From the NCBI GenBank assembly GCA_036388855.1, contig DASVRA010000004.1, positions 18,885 to 82,884 of the forward strand: 64,000 bases of DNA. The letters run 5' to 3'. The notes beneath the pieces are model-generated. The model saw only the letters and a program-made list of their open reading frames with translations. It was not told the DNA's origin and ran no database searches. The stretch is from DASVRA01 sp036388855. Lineage in GTDB: Bacteria > Pseudomonadota > Alphaproteobacteria > Caulobacterales > Caulobacteraceae. Shown piece after piece: positions 24,580 through 33,418 of this stretch. Within the stretch, counting starts at the first letter, position 1. Each line of letters begins with the position of its first letter. Position numbers and translations under genes: made by a program.

Positions 24580-25608
24580 ATGTACGAACCCGGCGCGGCG
24601 GGACACAGCGGTGGCGGGGTCGACCTGGCCGACCCGCACTGGTTCCCCGACGACCTGAACCTCGCCACCGGGCGCGCGCGGTTCGTGCGCGTGAGCCGCG
24701 AGGAACTGTCGCGCCAGCCCTTCCTCGATCCCCGCTGGAGCCGTGCGGGCCTGCCCCAGCGCGAAGCGCCGGGCACCGCGTTGACGGCGCCGGAGGGGGA
24801 CCATCGGCCCCGGCTGAATTTCATCTGGCACACCTCCTACTGCTGCTCGACCGTGTTGGCCGCAGCGCTCGACCGGCCAGGCGTCAACCTGTCGCTGAAG
24901 GAGCCCCAGGCGCTGGTCGGCCTGGCCAACCTCAAACGCGGCCAGGGCGGCGCATTGAAGCGCCCCCCGCTCGCCCGGGCGCTGTTCGGCCTCTACGCCC
25001 GCCGCTTCAGCTCGGCCGAACAGGTGCTGATCAAGCCTTCGAACTTCGCCAACAACCTGATCGCCGAAGCGGGCGAGATGACCGACGGGCGCATGCTGAT
25101 GCTCTACTCGAGCTGCCGCAGCTTCCTGATCTCCATCATCAAGGCGCATGAAGACCGGCGGGCCTTCCCAAGGGAGCTGTTCGTCAGCCTCTCGATGGAC
25201 GGCCACCCGCAGGCGAAATGGCCCACGGCCACCCTGGTGCGGCTGACGGACCTGCAGATCGCCGCAACCGCCTGGCAGATGCAGATCGCCGAGATGCGGA
25301 GGGGGATGGCGCGGCTGGGCGATCGCGCCGCGTCCCTGGACGGGGATCGCTTCGCCAGCGACCCGCGCGCCGTCGTGGAGGCCTTGGACGGTTTCTTCGG
25401 ACTGGGGCTCGGCGCCTCCGACGAAGCCGCCTGGCTCGAACGGGACGTGAAGACGGGCGGCGAAAGGGACGAAAACGCACGCCGGGAGGACGCCGAGCGG
25501 ATCGAACGGGAATGGGGCGGCGCCCTGGACCGGATCATCGAGTGGAGCGCGCGGGCTTCAGGCGCGGCCGCGGAAGAGCCGCCCCTGGGCCGCCCCCTGC
25601 TCCCTTAG
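24580..25608 (+). CDS. Sulfotransferase-like P-loop protein
   Basis: 342 residues. The segment LNFIWHTSYCCSTVLAAAL (about residues 79-97) resembles the phosphosulfate-binding P-loop variant of bacterial sulfotransferase-like proteins, followed by LSLKEPQALVG and VLIKPSNFANNL strands. The C-terminal part is charged and helical (EREWGGALDRIIEW). The 3-prime-phosphate motif is not obvious, so true sulfotransferase activity is unproven; substrate unknown. ATG 24580 gives a natural N-terminus. Followed by def 43 bases later, possibly without functional link. Confidence 0.6.
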   Translation: MYEPGAAGHSGGGVDLADPHWFPDDLNLATGRARFVRVSREELSRQPFLDPRWSRAGLPQREAPGTALTAPEGDHRPRLNFIWHTSYCCSTVLAAALDRPGVNLSLKEPQALVGLANLKRGQGGALKRPPLARALFGLYARRFSSAEQVLIKPSNFANNLIAEAGEMTDGRMLMLYSSCRSFLISIIKAHEDRRAFPRELFVSLSMDGHPQAKWPTATLVRLTDLQIAATAWQMQIAEMRRGMARLGDRAASLDGDRFASDPRAVVEALDGFFGLGLGASDEAAWLERDVKTGGERDENARREDAERIEREWGGALDRIIEWSARASGAAAEEPPLGRPLLP

Positions 25609-25651
25609 AGCGCGCCTTGACCCTCCCCTACCCGGCCCCTAACTCGACCGC

Positions 25652-26170
25652 ATGGCCGTTCGCCCCATCCTCACCGTCGCCGAGTCCTTCGCGGTCCTGA
25701 AGCAGGTCTCGGCCCCTGTGGATGGGGTCACCGACGAGGTGCGGGCGCTTTTGGACGACATGCTCGAGACCATGTACGCCGCGCCTGGCATCGGATTGGC
25801 GGCGATCCAGATCGGGGTTCCCAAGCGGGTGGTGGTGATGGACCTCGCCGGCAAGGACGAGCCGAAGCAGCCGCGCCACTTCGTCAATCCGCAGATCACC
25901 TGGCGCTCGGAGGAGACCCAGGTGTGCGAGGAGGGCTGCCTCTCCATTCCCGAAATCTACGACGAGGTGGAGCGGCCGGCGCGGGTGCGGCTGCGCTACC
26001 TGGACTATCAGGGCGAGGAGATCGAGGAGGAGGCCGACGGCCTCTACGCCGTCTGCATCCAGCACGAGATCGACCACTGCGACGGTGTGCTGTTCACCGA
26101 CCACCTCTCGCGGCTGAAGCGGGACCGGGCGATGCAGAAGGTGAAGAAGGCCGCTCGCGCGGCGGCCTGA
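25652..26170 (+). CDS. def: Peptide deformylase
   Basis: 172 residues. Removes the N-formyl group from nascent proteins using a metal ion. All three motifs are present: GIGLAAIQIG (motif 1), EEGCLSIP with metal Cys (motif 2) and QHEIDHCDG (motif 3, HExxH, with a Cys where many have Leu). Forms a cluster with fmt and truA downstream, the usual arrangement for adding and removing formyl-methionine. Confidence 0.96.
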   Translation: MAVRPILTVAESFAVLKQVSAPVDGVTDEVRALLDDMLETMYAAPGIGLAAIQIGVPKRVVVMDLAGKDEPKQPRHFVNPQITWRSEETQVCEEGCLSIPEIYDEVERPARVRLRYLDYQGEEIEEEADGLYAVCIQHEIDHCDGVLFTDHLSRLKRDRAMQKVKKAARAAA

Positions 26171-26216
26171 CGGCGCCCGCGCTTTCGCCGATCCCGCGGC
26201 GCGGCTAAACGGCGCC

Positions 26217-27140
26217 ATGCGCCTCGCCTTCTTCGGCACGCCCGCTTTCGCAGAACCGTCGCTGGCCGAGTTGGCCTCCGCGGGCCACGAGATCGCCTGC
26301 GTCTATACTCAGCCGGCGCGGCCGCGCGGGCGGGGACAGGGGCTTCGGCCTTCTCCGGTGCATGCGCTGGCCGAGCGCCTGGGCTTGCCCGTGCGCACGC
26401 CCGCCTCAATGCGCGATCAGGCCGAAGTGGAGACCTTCCTGGCCCTTGGGCTGGACGCCGCCGTGGTCGTCGCCTTCGGTCAGATCCTGCCCAAGGCGGT
26501 GCTGGAGGCCCCGCGGCTCGGCGCCTTCAACCTGCACGGCTCGCTGCTGCCGAGATGGCGCGGCGCGGCGCCCATCCAGCGCGCGCTCATGGCCGGAGAC
26601 GAGGTCACGGGGGTGCAGGTGATGCGCATGACGCAAGGCTTGGACGAGGGGCCGATCCTGCTGTCCGAGCCCATTCCAATCGGTCTCCTCGACACCGCCG
26701 GAACGCTTTCGGAGCGAATGGCGTCCGCCGGCGCCCGGCTGTTGGCGCGCGCGCTCGAGCTGTTGGAACAGGGCGCGGCAGAGGAAACGGCGCAAGCGCC
26801 TGAGGGCGTGACTTACGCCAGGAAGATCAAGGCGGAAGAGGCCCAGATCGACTGGACCCGTCCCGCGCCTGAAGTGGACCGGCGCATCCGCGGCCTCTCC
26901 CCAATCCCCGGGGCGTGGTTCCTCCTGCGGGGCGGGCGGCCTGTGCGGGTCAAGGCGCTGCTTTCTCGGCCCGAAGCGGGCGCGGGCGCGCCGGGCGAGG
27001 TGCTGGACGAGCGGCTGCTGGTGGCCTGCGGTGAAGGCGCCGTGCGCCTGCTCCAGGTGCAGCGCGAGGGTAGAGGGGCGCAGGACGCCGGAAGCTTCCT
27101 GCGCGGAACGGCCGTCCCGGCCGGAACCGTGCTCGGCTGA
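26217..27140 (+). CDS. fmt: Methionyl-tRNA formyltransferase
   Basis: 307 residues. Transfers formyl from 10-formyl-THF to initiator Met-tRNA. N-terminal MRLAFFGTPAFAEPSL, the catalytic FNLHGSLLPRWRGAAPIQ (Asn, His) with Asp in TQGLDEGPIL, and a C-terminal OB-like tRNA domain (residues about 205-300). Start ATG 26217. The stop TGA overlaps the truA ATG by one base, so the two are coupled. Confidence 0.96.
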   Translation: MRLAFFGTPAFAEPSLAELASAGHEIACVYTQPARPRGRGQGLRPSPVHALAERLGLPVRTPASMRDQAEVETFLALGLDAAVVVAFGQILPKAVLEAPRLGAFNLHGSLLPRWRGAAPIQRALMAGDEVTGVQVMRMTQGLDEGPILLSEPIPIGLLDTAGTLSERMASAGARLLARALELLEQGAAEETAQAPEGVTYARKIKAEEAQIDWTRPAPEVDRRIRGLSPIPGAWFLLRGGRPVRVKALLSRPEAGAGAPGEVLDERLLVACGEGAVRLLQVQREGRGAQDAGSFLRGTAVPAGTVLG

Positions 27141-27895
27141 TGGCGCGCTACCGGCTGCTGCTGGAGTATGACGGCCGCCCCTACCGCGGCTTCCAGACTC
27201 AAGCGGACCTGCCCTCGGTGCAGGCCTCGCTGCAGCGGGCCATCCAGGCCTTCTGCCGCGAGCGGCCGACCATCCACGTCGCCGGGCGCACGGACACCGG
27301 CGTGCACGCGATCGGGCAGGTCGCGCACATCGACTTGGAACGTGCCTGGCCGGCGAAGGTCGTGCGCGAGGCGCTGAACGCCCATCTGGCGCCCGAGCCG
27401 ATCTCGGTGCTCGATTCGGCGGAAGCAGGCGACGACTTCCACGCCCGCTTCTCGGCAACCGGCCGCCGCTACCTCTACCGCATCCTCAACCGCCCGGCGC
27501 CGCCCGCGCTCGACCGCGGCCGCGTCTGGCACGTGAAGAAGCCGCTCGACGCCGAGGCCATGCACGCCGCCGCCCAGGCCCTGGTCGGCCACCACGACTT
27601 CACCACCTTCCGCGACGCCCAGTGCCAGGCCGCCTCGCCGATGAAGACTCTCGACTTGGCGCACGTCTGGCGCGAAGGCGAGGAGGTGCGGCTGGAGTTC
27701 GCCTCACGCTCCTTCCTCCACCGCCAGGTGCGCTCCATGGCCGGATCGCTGGCGGAAGTGGGCGCCGGCCGCTGGAGTGGAGACAACCTTCAGGCGGCGC
27801 TGGAGGCGCGAGACCGCAAGGCCTGCGGCCAGGTCGCCCCCGCCGATGGCCTCTACCTGACTGGCGTGACCTACCCGCCGAAGCTCGCGTGGTAG
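27140..27895 (+). CDS. truA: tRNA pseudouridine(38-40) synthase
   Basis: 251 residues. Isomerises uridines 38-40 in the tRNA anticodon arm. Catalytic Asp lies in AGRTDTGVHAIGQVAH; other family blocks are YDGRPYRGFQ, FSATGRRYLYRILN and SFLHRQVRSMAGSL. Third gene of def-fmt-truA. Its last 25 bases overlap the convergent dapE. Confidence 0.96.
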   Translation: MARYRLLLEYDGRPYRGFQTQADLPSVQASLQRAIQAFCRERPTIHVAGRTDTGVHAIGQVAHIDLERAWPAKVVREALNAHLAPEPISVLDSAEAGDDFHARFSATGRRYLYRILNRPAPPALDRGRVWHVKKPLDAEAMHAAAQALVGHHDFTTFRDAQCQAASPMKTLDLAHVWREGEEVRLEFASRSFLHRQVRSMAGSLAEVGAGRWSGDNLQAALEARDRKACGQVAPADGLYLTGVTYPPKLAW

Positions 27896-29010
27896 CGCCG
27901 GATCAGCTCGGCGTAGCAGATTGACAGGCGGCGGATGTCGTCCACCGACGCGTTTTCGTCAACCATGTGCATGGTGGCCCCGACCAGGCCGAACTCGACC
28001 ACCGGGCAGAGCCGCCGGATGAACCGCGCGTCCGAGGACCCGCCGGTGGTCGAGAACTCGGGGTCGAGCCCGAGCGTCGCGCGCACCGCGCCCGCCACCA
28101 GGCCGGTGAAGGGGCCGGGTTCGGTGAGGAAGGGCTCGCCCGGCACGCTCACCTCCAAGGCGATTTCACCGTCGAAATCTTCCTGCGCCGCCTCCGCCTC
28201 CCGTTGCAGCCACTCGGCCAGCGAGGCGCCGGAGTGGGACGGATTGAAGCGGACGTTCAGGCGCGCCTTGGCCTCGGCGGGAATGACGTTGGAGGCGGCG
28301 TTGCCGACGTCGATGGTGGTGACTTCCAGATTGGAAGGCTGGAACCCGTCCACGCCCTCATCCAGCGCGCGTGCCTTCAACCGGGTCAGCAGCTCGAGCA
28401 GCGGCGGGATCGGATTAGCGGCGCGGTGGGGGTAGGCCACATGCCCCTGTCGGCCGCGCACGATGACTACCGCGTTCAGGCTGCCGCGCCGGCCGATCTT
28501 GATCTGGTCGCCCAGCATGCGCGCCGAGGTCGGCTCGCCGACGATGCAGTGGTCGATCCGCTCGCCCTCCTCCGCCAGCGTCTCGACCACGCGCCGGGTT
28601 CCGTCTAGCGCCGGCCCCTCCTCGTCGCCGGTGATCAGCAGCGACAGCGAGCCCGACGTCGCGCCGACCTGCGCGACGGCGGCGATCCAGGCGGCGATCG
28701 CGCCCTTCATGTCGACCGCGCCCCGGCCGATCAGCCGTCCCTCGCGCACTTCGGCCGCGAATGGCGAGCTGCTCCAGGCACTTTCGTCGCCGGGCGGCAC
28801 CACGTCGGTATGGCCAGCGAAGCAGAGGTTCGGCCCCCCCGTCCCGCGCCGGGCGTAGAGATTCTCGACCTCTCCGAACCGCATCCTTCGACAGGCGAAG
28901 CCCAGTCCCTCCAGCCCCCGCCGCACCAACTCCATCGCCCCGGCGTCGGCGGGCGTTACCGAGGGGCGGGCGATCAGCTCGCGGGCGAGCTCCACGGGGT
29001 CTATCGACAT
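27871..29010 (-). CDS. dapE: Succinyl-diaminopimelate desuccinylase
   Basis: 379 residues from the ATG at 29010. Zinc M20 enzyme of lysine and peptidoglycan precursor synthesis, hydrolysing N-succinyl-LL-diaminopimelate. Metal and catalytic residues: His in FAGHTDVVPPGD, Asp in GRGAVDMKGAIAAW, Glu pair in ITGDEEGPA, and the C-terminal VEFGLVGATMHMVDENA. RPSVTPADAGA at the N-terminus is typical. Divergent from the cupin gene at 29057. DapD of the same pathway is encoded at 35.4 kb. Confidence 0.95.
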   Translation of the reverse strand: MSIDPVELARELIARPSVTPADAGAMELVRRGLEGLGFACRRMRFGEVENLYARRGTGGPNLCFAGHTDVVPPGDESAWSSSPFAAEVREGRLIGRGAVDMKGAIAAWIAAVAQVGATSGSLSLLITGDEEGPALDGTRRVVETLAEEGERIDHCIVGEPTSARMLGDQIKIGRRGSLNAVVIVRGRQGHVAYPHRAANPIPPLLELLTRLKARALDEGVDGFQPSNLEVTTIDVGNAASNVIPAEAKARLNVRFNPSHSGASLAEWLQREAEAAQEDFDGEIALEVSVPGEPFLTEPGPFTGLVAGAVRATLGLDPEFSTTGGSSDARFIRRLCPVVEFGLVGATMHMVDENASVDDIRRLSICYAELIRRYHASFGG

Positions 29011-29056
29011 GGGCGGCGGGTAGCGCGGGGGCGGCAAAGCTGCAAACCTCCGGCCC

Positions 29057-29512
29057 ATGCCCAAGATCGACCTCGACGCCGCCCCCCGCCGCTCCGGCAC
29101 GGGCTATCCGCCGCCCTATGACGAGCCTTGCAGGCTGCGCGAGCGGGTCAGGCTCGGCAAGGCGGCGGGACTGACCCAGTTCGGCGTCAACCTGCTGCAC
29201 CTGCCGCCGGGCCAATGGTCGAGCCAGCGCCACTGGCATGCGCGCGAGGACGAGTTCGTCTGGATTATCGAGGGCGAGGTGGTGCTGATCGACGACAGTG
29301 GCGAGCGGGTGCTGCGCGCCGGCGACTGCGCCGGCTTTCCCGCCGGCGACCGCAACGGCCATCACCTGCAGAACCGTTCCGACCGCACCGCCCTGCTGCT
29401 TGAGGTCGGGACCAGCGATCCCGACGGCGATGCGGTCGACTACCCGGACATCGACCTGACCATTCCCGACGGCGAAAGCGGCTATTTCCACAGGGATGGC
29501 CGGCCCTATTGA
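29057..29512 (+). CDS. Cupin-fold protein
   Basis: 151 residues. Cupin motif 1 is seen as HWHAREDEFVWIIEGEVVL and motif 2 as AGDCAGFPAGDRNGHHLQN, giving a metal-binding beta-barrel. The C-terminal tail DYPDIDLTIPDGESGYFHRDG is conserved in a common proteobacterial cupin group. Whether it is an enzyme or a sugar/small-molecule binder is unknown. Separated from dapE by 46 bases in the divergent direction. Confidence 0.85.
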   Translation: MPKIDLDAAPRRSGTGYPPPYDEPCRLRERVRLGKAAGLTQFGVNLLHLPPGQWSSQRHWHAREDEFVWIIEGEVVLIDDSGERVLRAGDCAGFPAGDRNGHHLQNRSDRTALLLEVGTSDPDGDAVDYPDIDLTIPDGESGYFHRDGRPY

Positions 29513-29598
29513 CCCGGCTCGGCTTTGTTCCCTAACCCGGAACCGACCGGGCCGCTTCCTGTTAATCCGGCTGAACGACCAACCAAGGCAGGGGCGAC

Positions 29599-30945
29599 AT
29601 GTATCCGGAAAACCAGCTCGACACCTCCAATGTCGAAAACCTCGTCTACACCTGGGGGCCGAGAATCCTGGCCGCCATCGCCATACTGGTGGTGGCCTAC
29701 TTCGTCGGCCGCGCGGTGAAATGGGCGCTGGCGAAGGGCATCGACCGGCTCAAGGTCGTCTCCAAGCATAACACCGGCCGCGACCCCAAGGAGACGCTGG
29801 GCGCCCAGCTCGGTGAACTCGGCTTCTGGCTGATCCTGCTCGTCGGCGTGGTTGCGGCGCTGGGCGTGCTGCAGCTGACCGCGGTGGCGACGCCGCTGAA
29901 CAGCCTACTGACCAACGTGTTCAGCTACATCCCCAACCTGGTCGGCGCGATCGTCATCTTCGTGATCGGCATGGTGCTGGCCAATCTGGCGCGCAAGGTC
30001 GTGGAGGCGGCGCTCAACGTCGCCCACGTCGACAGCTGGATTCAGAAGGCCGGCCTCGGGCGACTCACCGGGGCCTCCGGCTTGGCCAAGCTGGCGGGAA
30101 CCCTGGTGTTCGTGCTGATCATCATCCCAGTGGCCATCGCAGCGCTGCAGCAGCTCGGCATCGCCGCCATCTCCGGGCCGGCCGTGGCCGTGCTCTCGAC
30201 CGTGCTTGACGCCCTGCCGCGCCTGATCGCCGCCGCCATCGTGCTGGCGATCGCCTTCTTCATCGGCCGCTGGATCGCCGGCGTGGTCGAGCAGATCCTG
30301 AGTTCGCTGGGATTCGACCGCTCGATCGGGGCGCTGGGCCTGGGCGCCATGGGCTCCGCTCCGCCTCCGTCGGAGAGCATCGTCGGCGCCGACGGCCAGC
30401 CGATGGCCTCCGAGACCGGAGCCGCCGCGGCCGCTTCCGCGCCTTCGATCACCCCGTCCAAGGTGATCGGCCAGCTGGTGCTGTGGGCGATCATGCTGTT
30501 CTCGGCGGTGGAGGCCGCGCGGCTGCTGAACTTCGCCGTCGCCTCCGACATGCTGGCGCAGATCCTGGAGCTGGCCTCGAAGGTGCTGTTCGGCGGCATA
30601 ATCATCACCGCCGGCATCCTACTGGCCCAGGTGCTGTCGAAGATGATCGACCGCTCCACCGGCGGCGCCGACCAGTTCGCCTCGACCATCGTCAAGTGGG
30701 CGACCATCGCGCTGGCGGTGGCCATGGGCCTGCGGTTCATGGGCATCGCCGACGAGATCGTGATCCTGGCCTTCGGCCTGATCCTGGGCTCGGCCGCGGT
30801 CGCCGCCGCGCTCGCGTTCGGGCTAGGAGGCCGTGAGGCGGCCGGCCGGGTCGCCAGCCGCTGGGCCGCGAAGGCCGAGCAGCGCGCCTCCTCCTCCGGC
30901 GGCCCCTCGACCACGCCACCGCCGCCGGGCGGCAGCATGATCTGA
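29599..30945 (+). CDS. Mechanosensitive-channel-like membrane protein (CmpX/TM_helix type)
   Basis: 448 residues with at least eight membrane helices arranged as repeats of the conserved TM_helix module (for example ILAAIAILVVAYFVGRAVK, LVGAIVIFVIGMVLANLARK and LIAAAIVLAIAFFIGRWIAG). This is the layout of CmpX-like proteins in the MscS superfamily. A Ser/Ala-rich linker at residues 250-290 and a Pro/Gly-rich C-terminus ending GGSMI are disordered. AGGCAGGGG precedes the ATG. Probably an inner-membrane channel or osmotic/cell-envelope regulator; the activity is inferred from family only. Confidence 0.8.
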   Translation: MYPENQLDTSNVENLVYTWGPRILAAIAILVVAYFVGRAVKWALAKGIDRLKVVSKHNTGRDPKETLGAQLGELGFWLILLVGVVAALGVLQLTAVATPLNSLLTNVFSYIPNLVGAIVIFVIGMVLANLARKVVEAALNVAHVDSWIQKAGLGRLTGASGLAKLAGTLVFVLIIIPVAIAALQQLGIAAISGPAVAVLSTVLDALPRLIAAAIVLAIAFFIGRWIAGVVEQILSSLGFDRSIGALGLGAMGSAPPPSESIVGADGQPMASETGAAAAASAPSITPSKVIGQLVLWAIMLFSAVEAARLLNFAVASDMLAQILELASKVLFGGIIITAGILLAQVLSKMIDRSTGGADQFASTIVKWATIALAVAMGLRFMGIADEIVILAFGLILGSAAVAAALAFGLGGREAAGRVASRWAAKAEQRASSSGGPSTTPPPPGGSMI

Positions 30946-30970
30946 GCCCCACGGGGACTCGAATAAATGA

Positions 30971-30994
30971 CGGGCGGCTCGCAAGGGCCGCCCG
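30971..30994 (+). terminator. GC hairpin after the channel gene
   Basis: CGGGCGGC (30971-30978) pairs perfectly with GCCGCCCG (30987-30994) across an 8-base loop. It starts 25 bases after the channel stop codon and ends before the glucosidase start at 31012. There is no T-run, so it may be a weak or Rho-assisted terminator, or a leader hairpin of the next gene. Confidence 0.4.
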
Positions 30995-31011
30995 TTCCGC
31001 GTGAGGGACCA

Positions 31012-32568
31012 ATGAACGAATGGTGGCGCTCAGCGGTGGTGTATGAGGTCTACCCCCGCTCGTTCCAGGACAGCGACGGCGACGGCATCGGCGACCTCAA
31101 GGGCATCGAGCGGCGGCTCGACTATCTCCAGTGGCTGGGCGTGGACGCCGTCTGGATCGCGCCTTTCTACCCCTCGCCCATGGTCGATTTCGGCTACGAC
31201 GTCGCCGACTACCGCGACGTCCACCCCCTGTTCGGCACGATGGAGGACTTCGACCGGCTGCTGGCCGAGGCCCACCGGCGGGGCCTCCGCATCCTGATCG
31301 ACTTCGTGCCCAACCACTGCAGCGACACGCACCCGTGGTTCCAGGAAGCCCGCGCCTCCCGCGACAGTCCCAAGCGCGACTGGTTCGTCTGGCGCGACCC
31401 CAAGCCGGACGGCTCGCCGCCGAACAACTGGCTGTCGATCTTCGGTGGCCCCGCCTGGACCCATGACGAGGCGACGAGTCAGTCCTACCTCCACTCCTTC
31501 CTCAAGGAGCAGCCGGACCTCAACTGGCGCAATACGGAGGTCGAGGCGGCCATGCTCGACGCCATGCGCTTCTGGCTCGACCGCGGCGTCGACGGCTTTC
31601 GCCTCGACGCGCTGTGGGCGGTGATCAAGGACGAGGCGCTCACCGACAATCCTCGCAATCCGGAGTTCCGGGAAGGGGAGAGCCTCGGCTACCTGCGGGT
31701 CAAACCGGTCTATTCCGGCGACCGACCCGAGCTGATGGACGTGGTCCGCCGGATGCGCGCGCTCGCGGACTCTTATTCGGGCGAACGGCTGCTGATCGGA
31801 GAGGTCTACCTGCCGATCGAGCGGCTGGTCTCGTATTACGGCGAGAACCTCGACGGGGTGCAGCTCCCCTTCAATTTCAAGCTCCTGCAGGCGAACTGGA
31901 CCGCGGAGGAGATCGACGACACCATCCGCCGCTATTTGGCCGCCCTGCCGCCCGGCGCCGCGCCAAACTGGGTGCTGGGCAACCACGACCAGTCGCGCAT
32001 TGCCTCCAAGCTGGGGCGCGAGATGGCCCGGGCCGCGGCGGTGCTGCTGTTTACCCTGCCGGGCGCGCTGACCCTCTACTACGGCGACGAGCTCGGCATG
32101 ACCGACGTCGAAATCCCGCCAGAGCGTTGGCAAGACCCGCGCAACTGGACTGAACCCGGCTTCGGCCGCGACCCCGAGCGGACACCGATGCTCTGGGACG
32201 GCTCCGCCAACGCCGGCTTCACGACGGGCGAGCCGTGGCTGCCGCTGTCGTCCGACTGGCGCGGGATCAACGTCGAGGCCCAGCGCGGCGATCCCGCCTC
32301 GATGCTCGAACTCCACCGCCGCCTGATCACGCTCCGCAAGGCCGAGCCCGCGCTGGTCTCGGGAGCCTACGAGCCGTTGGGCATTGAGGAGGGCGTGCTG
32401 TCGTTCCGCCGCCACTATGGCGGCCGCAGCTTCCTGATCCGGATCAATTTCAGCGACGAAGCGCGGCCGTTGGACTTGCCCCCCGGCGCGGAACTGGTCG
32501 AGCGCAGCCTTCCCGGAGACGCTCCGGCGTTTCGCCCCCGTGAGGCGACGGTGGCGCGCCTCCCCTAG
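31012..32568 (+). CDS. GH13 alpha-glucosidase (oligo-1,6-glucosidase type)
   Basis: 518 residues from ATG 31012 (MNEWWRSAVVYEVYPRSF). The four GH13 blocks are intact: DFVPNHCS, GFRLDALW with nucleophile Asp, LIGEVYLP with acid/base Glu, and VLGNHDQSR with the transition-state Asp. The early QDSDGDGIGDLKGI is the calcium-loop seen in alpha-glucosidases and related GH13 enzymes. No signal peptide, so it would act in the cytoplasm on imported oligosaccharides (maltose, isomaltose or sucrose-type). No transporter or regulator is next to it. It overlaps convergent fpr by four bases. Confidence 0.92.
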   Translation: MNEWWRSAVVYEVYPRSFQDSDGDGIGDLKGIERRLDYLQWLGVDAVWIAPFYPSPMVDFGYDVADYRDVHPLFGTMEDFDRLLAEAHRRGLRILIDFVPNHCSDTHPWFQEARASRDSPKRDWFVWRDPKPDGSPPNNWLSIFGGPAWTHDEATSQSYLHSFLKEQPDLNWRNTEVEAAMLDAMRFWLDRGVDGFRLDALWAVIKDEALTDNPRNPEFREGESLGYLRVKPVYSGDRPELMDVVRRMRALADSYSGERLLIGEVYLPIERLVSYYGENLDGVQLPFNFKLLQANWTAEEIDDTIRRYLAALPPGAAPNWVLGNHDQSRIASKLGREMARAAAVLLFTLPGALTLYYGDELGMTDVEIPPERWQDPRNWTEPGFGRDPERTPMLWDGSANAGFTTGEPWLPLSSDWRGINVEAQRGDPASMLELHRRLITLRKAEPALVSGAYEPLGIEEGVLSFRRHYGGRSFLIRINFSDEARPLDLPPGAELVERSLPGDAPAFRPREATVARLP

Positions 32569-33386
32569 CCGACGAACGCCCGTTCCAGCACGTAGTCACC
32601 CGGCTCGGCGTTGGAGCCTTCGCACAGGCCGAAGCCCTCGAGCAGGGCGGCGGTCTCCTTGATCATTCCCATGCTGCCGCAGAGCATCACCCGGTCCTCA
32701 GCCGGATCGAAGCCAGCCGCAGGCATGCCCAGGTCGGCGAACAGCTCGCCCGAGGCGATGCGGGTGGTGACGCGGCCGGTGCGCTCGAACGGCTCGCGGG
32801 TGACGGAGGGGTAGTAGGTGAGCTGGCCCCGGGCGGCCTCGCCCACGATTGGGTCTTCGAAGATCTCGGCCTCGAACAGGCGGCGGTAGGCGAGTTCGGC
32901 GACCTCGCGCACGCTGTGGACCACGATCACCTGTTCGAAGCGCACGTAGGCATCAGGATCACGGGCGACCGCGAGATAGGGCGCGAGCCCGGTGCCCGTG
33001 CCGACCAGGAACAGCCGCCGCCCGCTCTTCAGCGCGTCCAGCACCAGGGTGCCGGTGGTCTTGCGCCCCATCAGGATGGGGTCGCCGACCTTGATCTTCT
33101 GGAGCTTCGAGGTCAGGGGCCCGTCTGGGACCTTGATCGACAGGAACTCCAATTCCTCGGCGAAGCAGGGGCTGGCGATGGAGTAGGCGCGCATCACCGG
33201 CTTCTTCTCGCCCGGCAGGCCGATCATCACGAACTCGCCCGAGCGGAAGCGGAAGCTTAGGGGCCGGGTCATGGTGAAGCTGAACAGCCGGTCGGTCCAA
33301 TGATGGACCGCCGTCACCCGCTCCACGTAGAAGCCGGGGTAGAGGGCCTGCAGGTCGTCGGTCGCGGCGGCGAGCATGGCGGGCAT
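32565..33386 (-). CDS. fpr: Ferredoxin/flavodoxin-NADP reductase
   Basis: 273 residues. Transfers electrons between NADPH and ferredoxin or flavodoxin. FAD-binding RAYSIASP, the NADP segment LVGTGTGLAPYLAV, VMLCGSMGM and the conserved C-terminal end YVLERAFVG are all those of the bacterial FNR family (plant-type fold). The ATG at 33386 is used; a second in-frame ATG at 33377 is possible. It might reduce the same or a different ferredoxin from the reductase at 17.9 kb. Confidence 0.93.
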   Translation of the reverse strand: MPAMLAAATDDLQALYPGFYVERVTAVHHWTDRLFSFTMTRPLSFRFRSGEFVMIGLPGEKKPVMRAYSIASPCFAEELEFLSIKVPDGPLTSKLQKIKVGDPILMGRKTTGTLVLDALKSGRRLFLVGTGTGLAPYLAVARDPDAYVRFEQVIVVHSVREVAELAYRRLFEAEIFEDPIVGEAARGQLTYYPSVTREPFERTGRVTTRIASGELFADLGMPAAGFDPAEDRVMLCGSMGMIKETAALLEGFGLCEGSNAEPGDYVLERAFVG

Positions 33387-33418
33387 GTGGAGGCCGGCCG
33401 CGCGGATGTCGAGGCCGT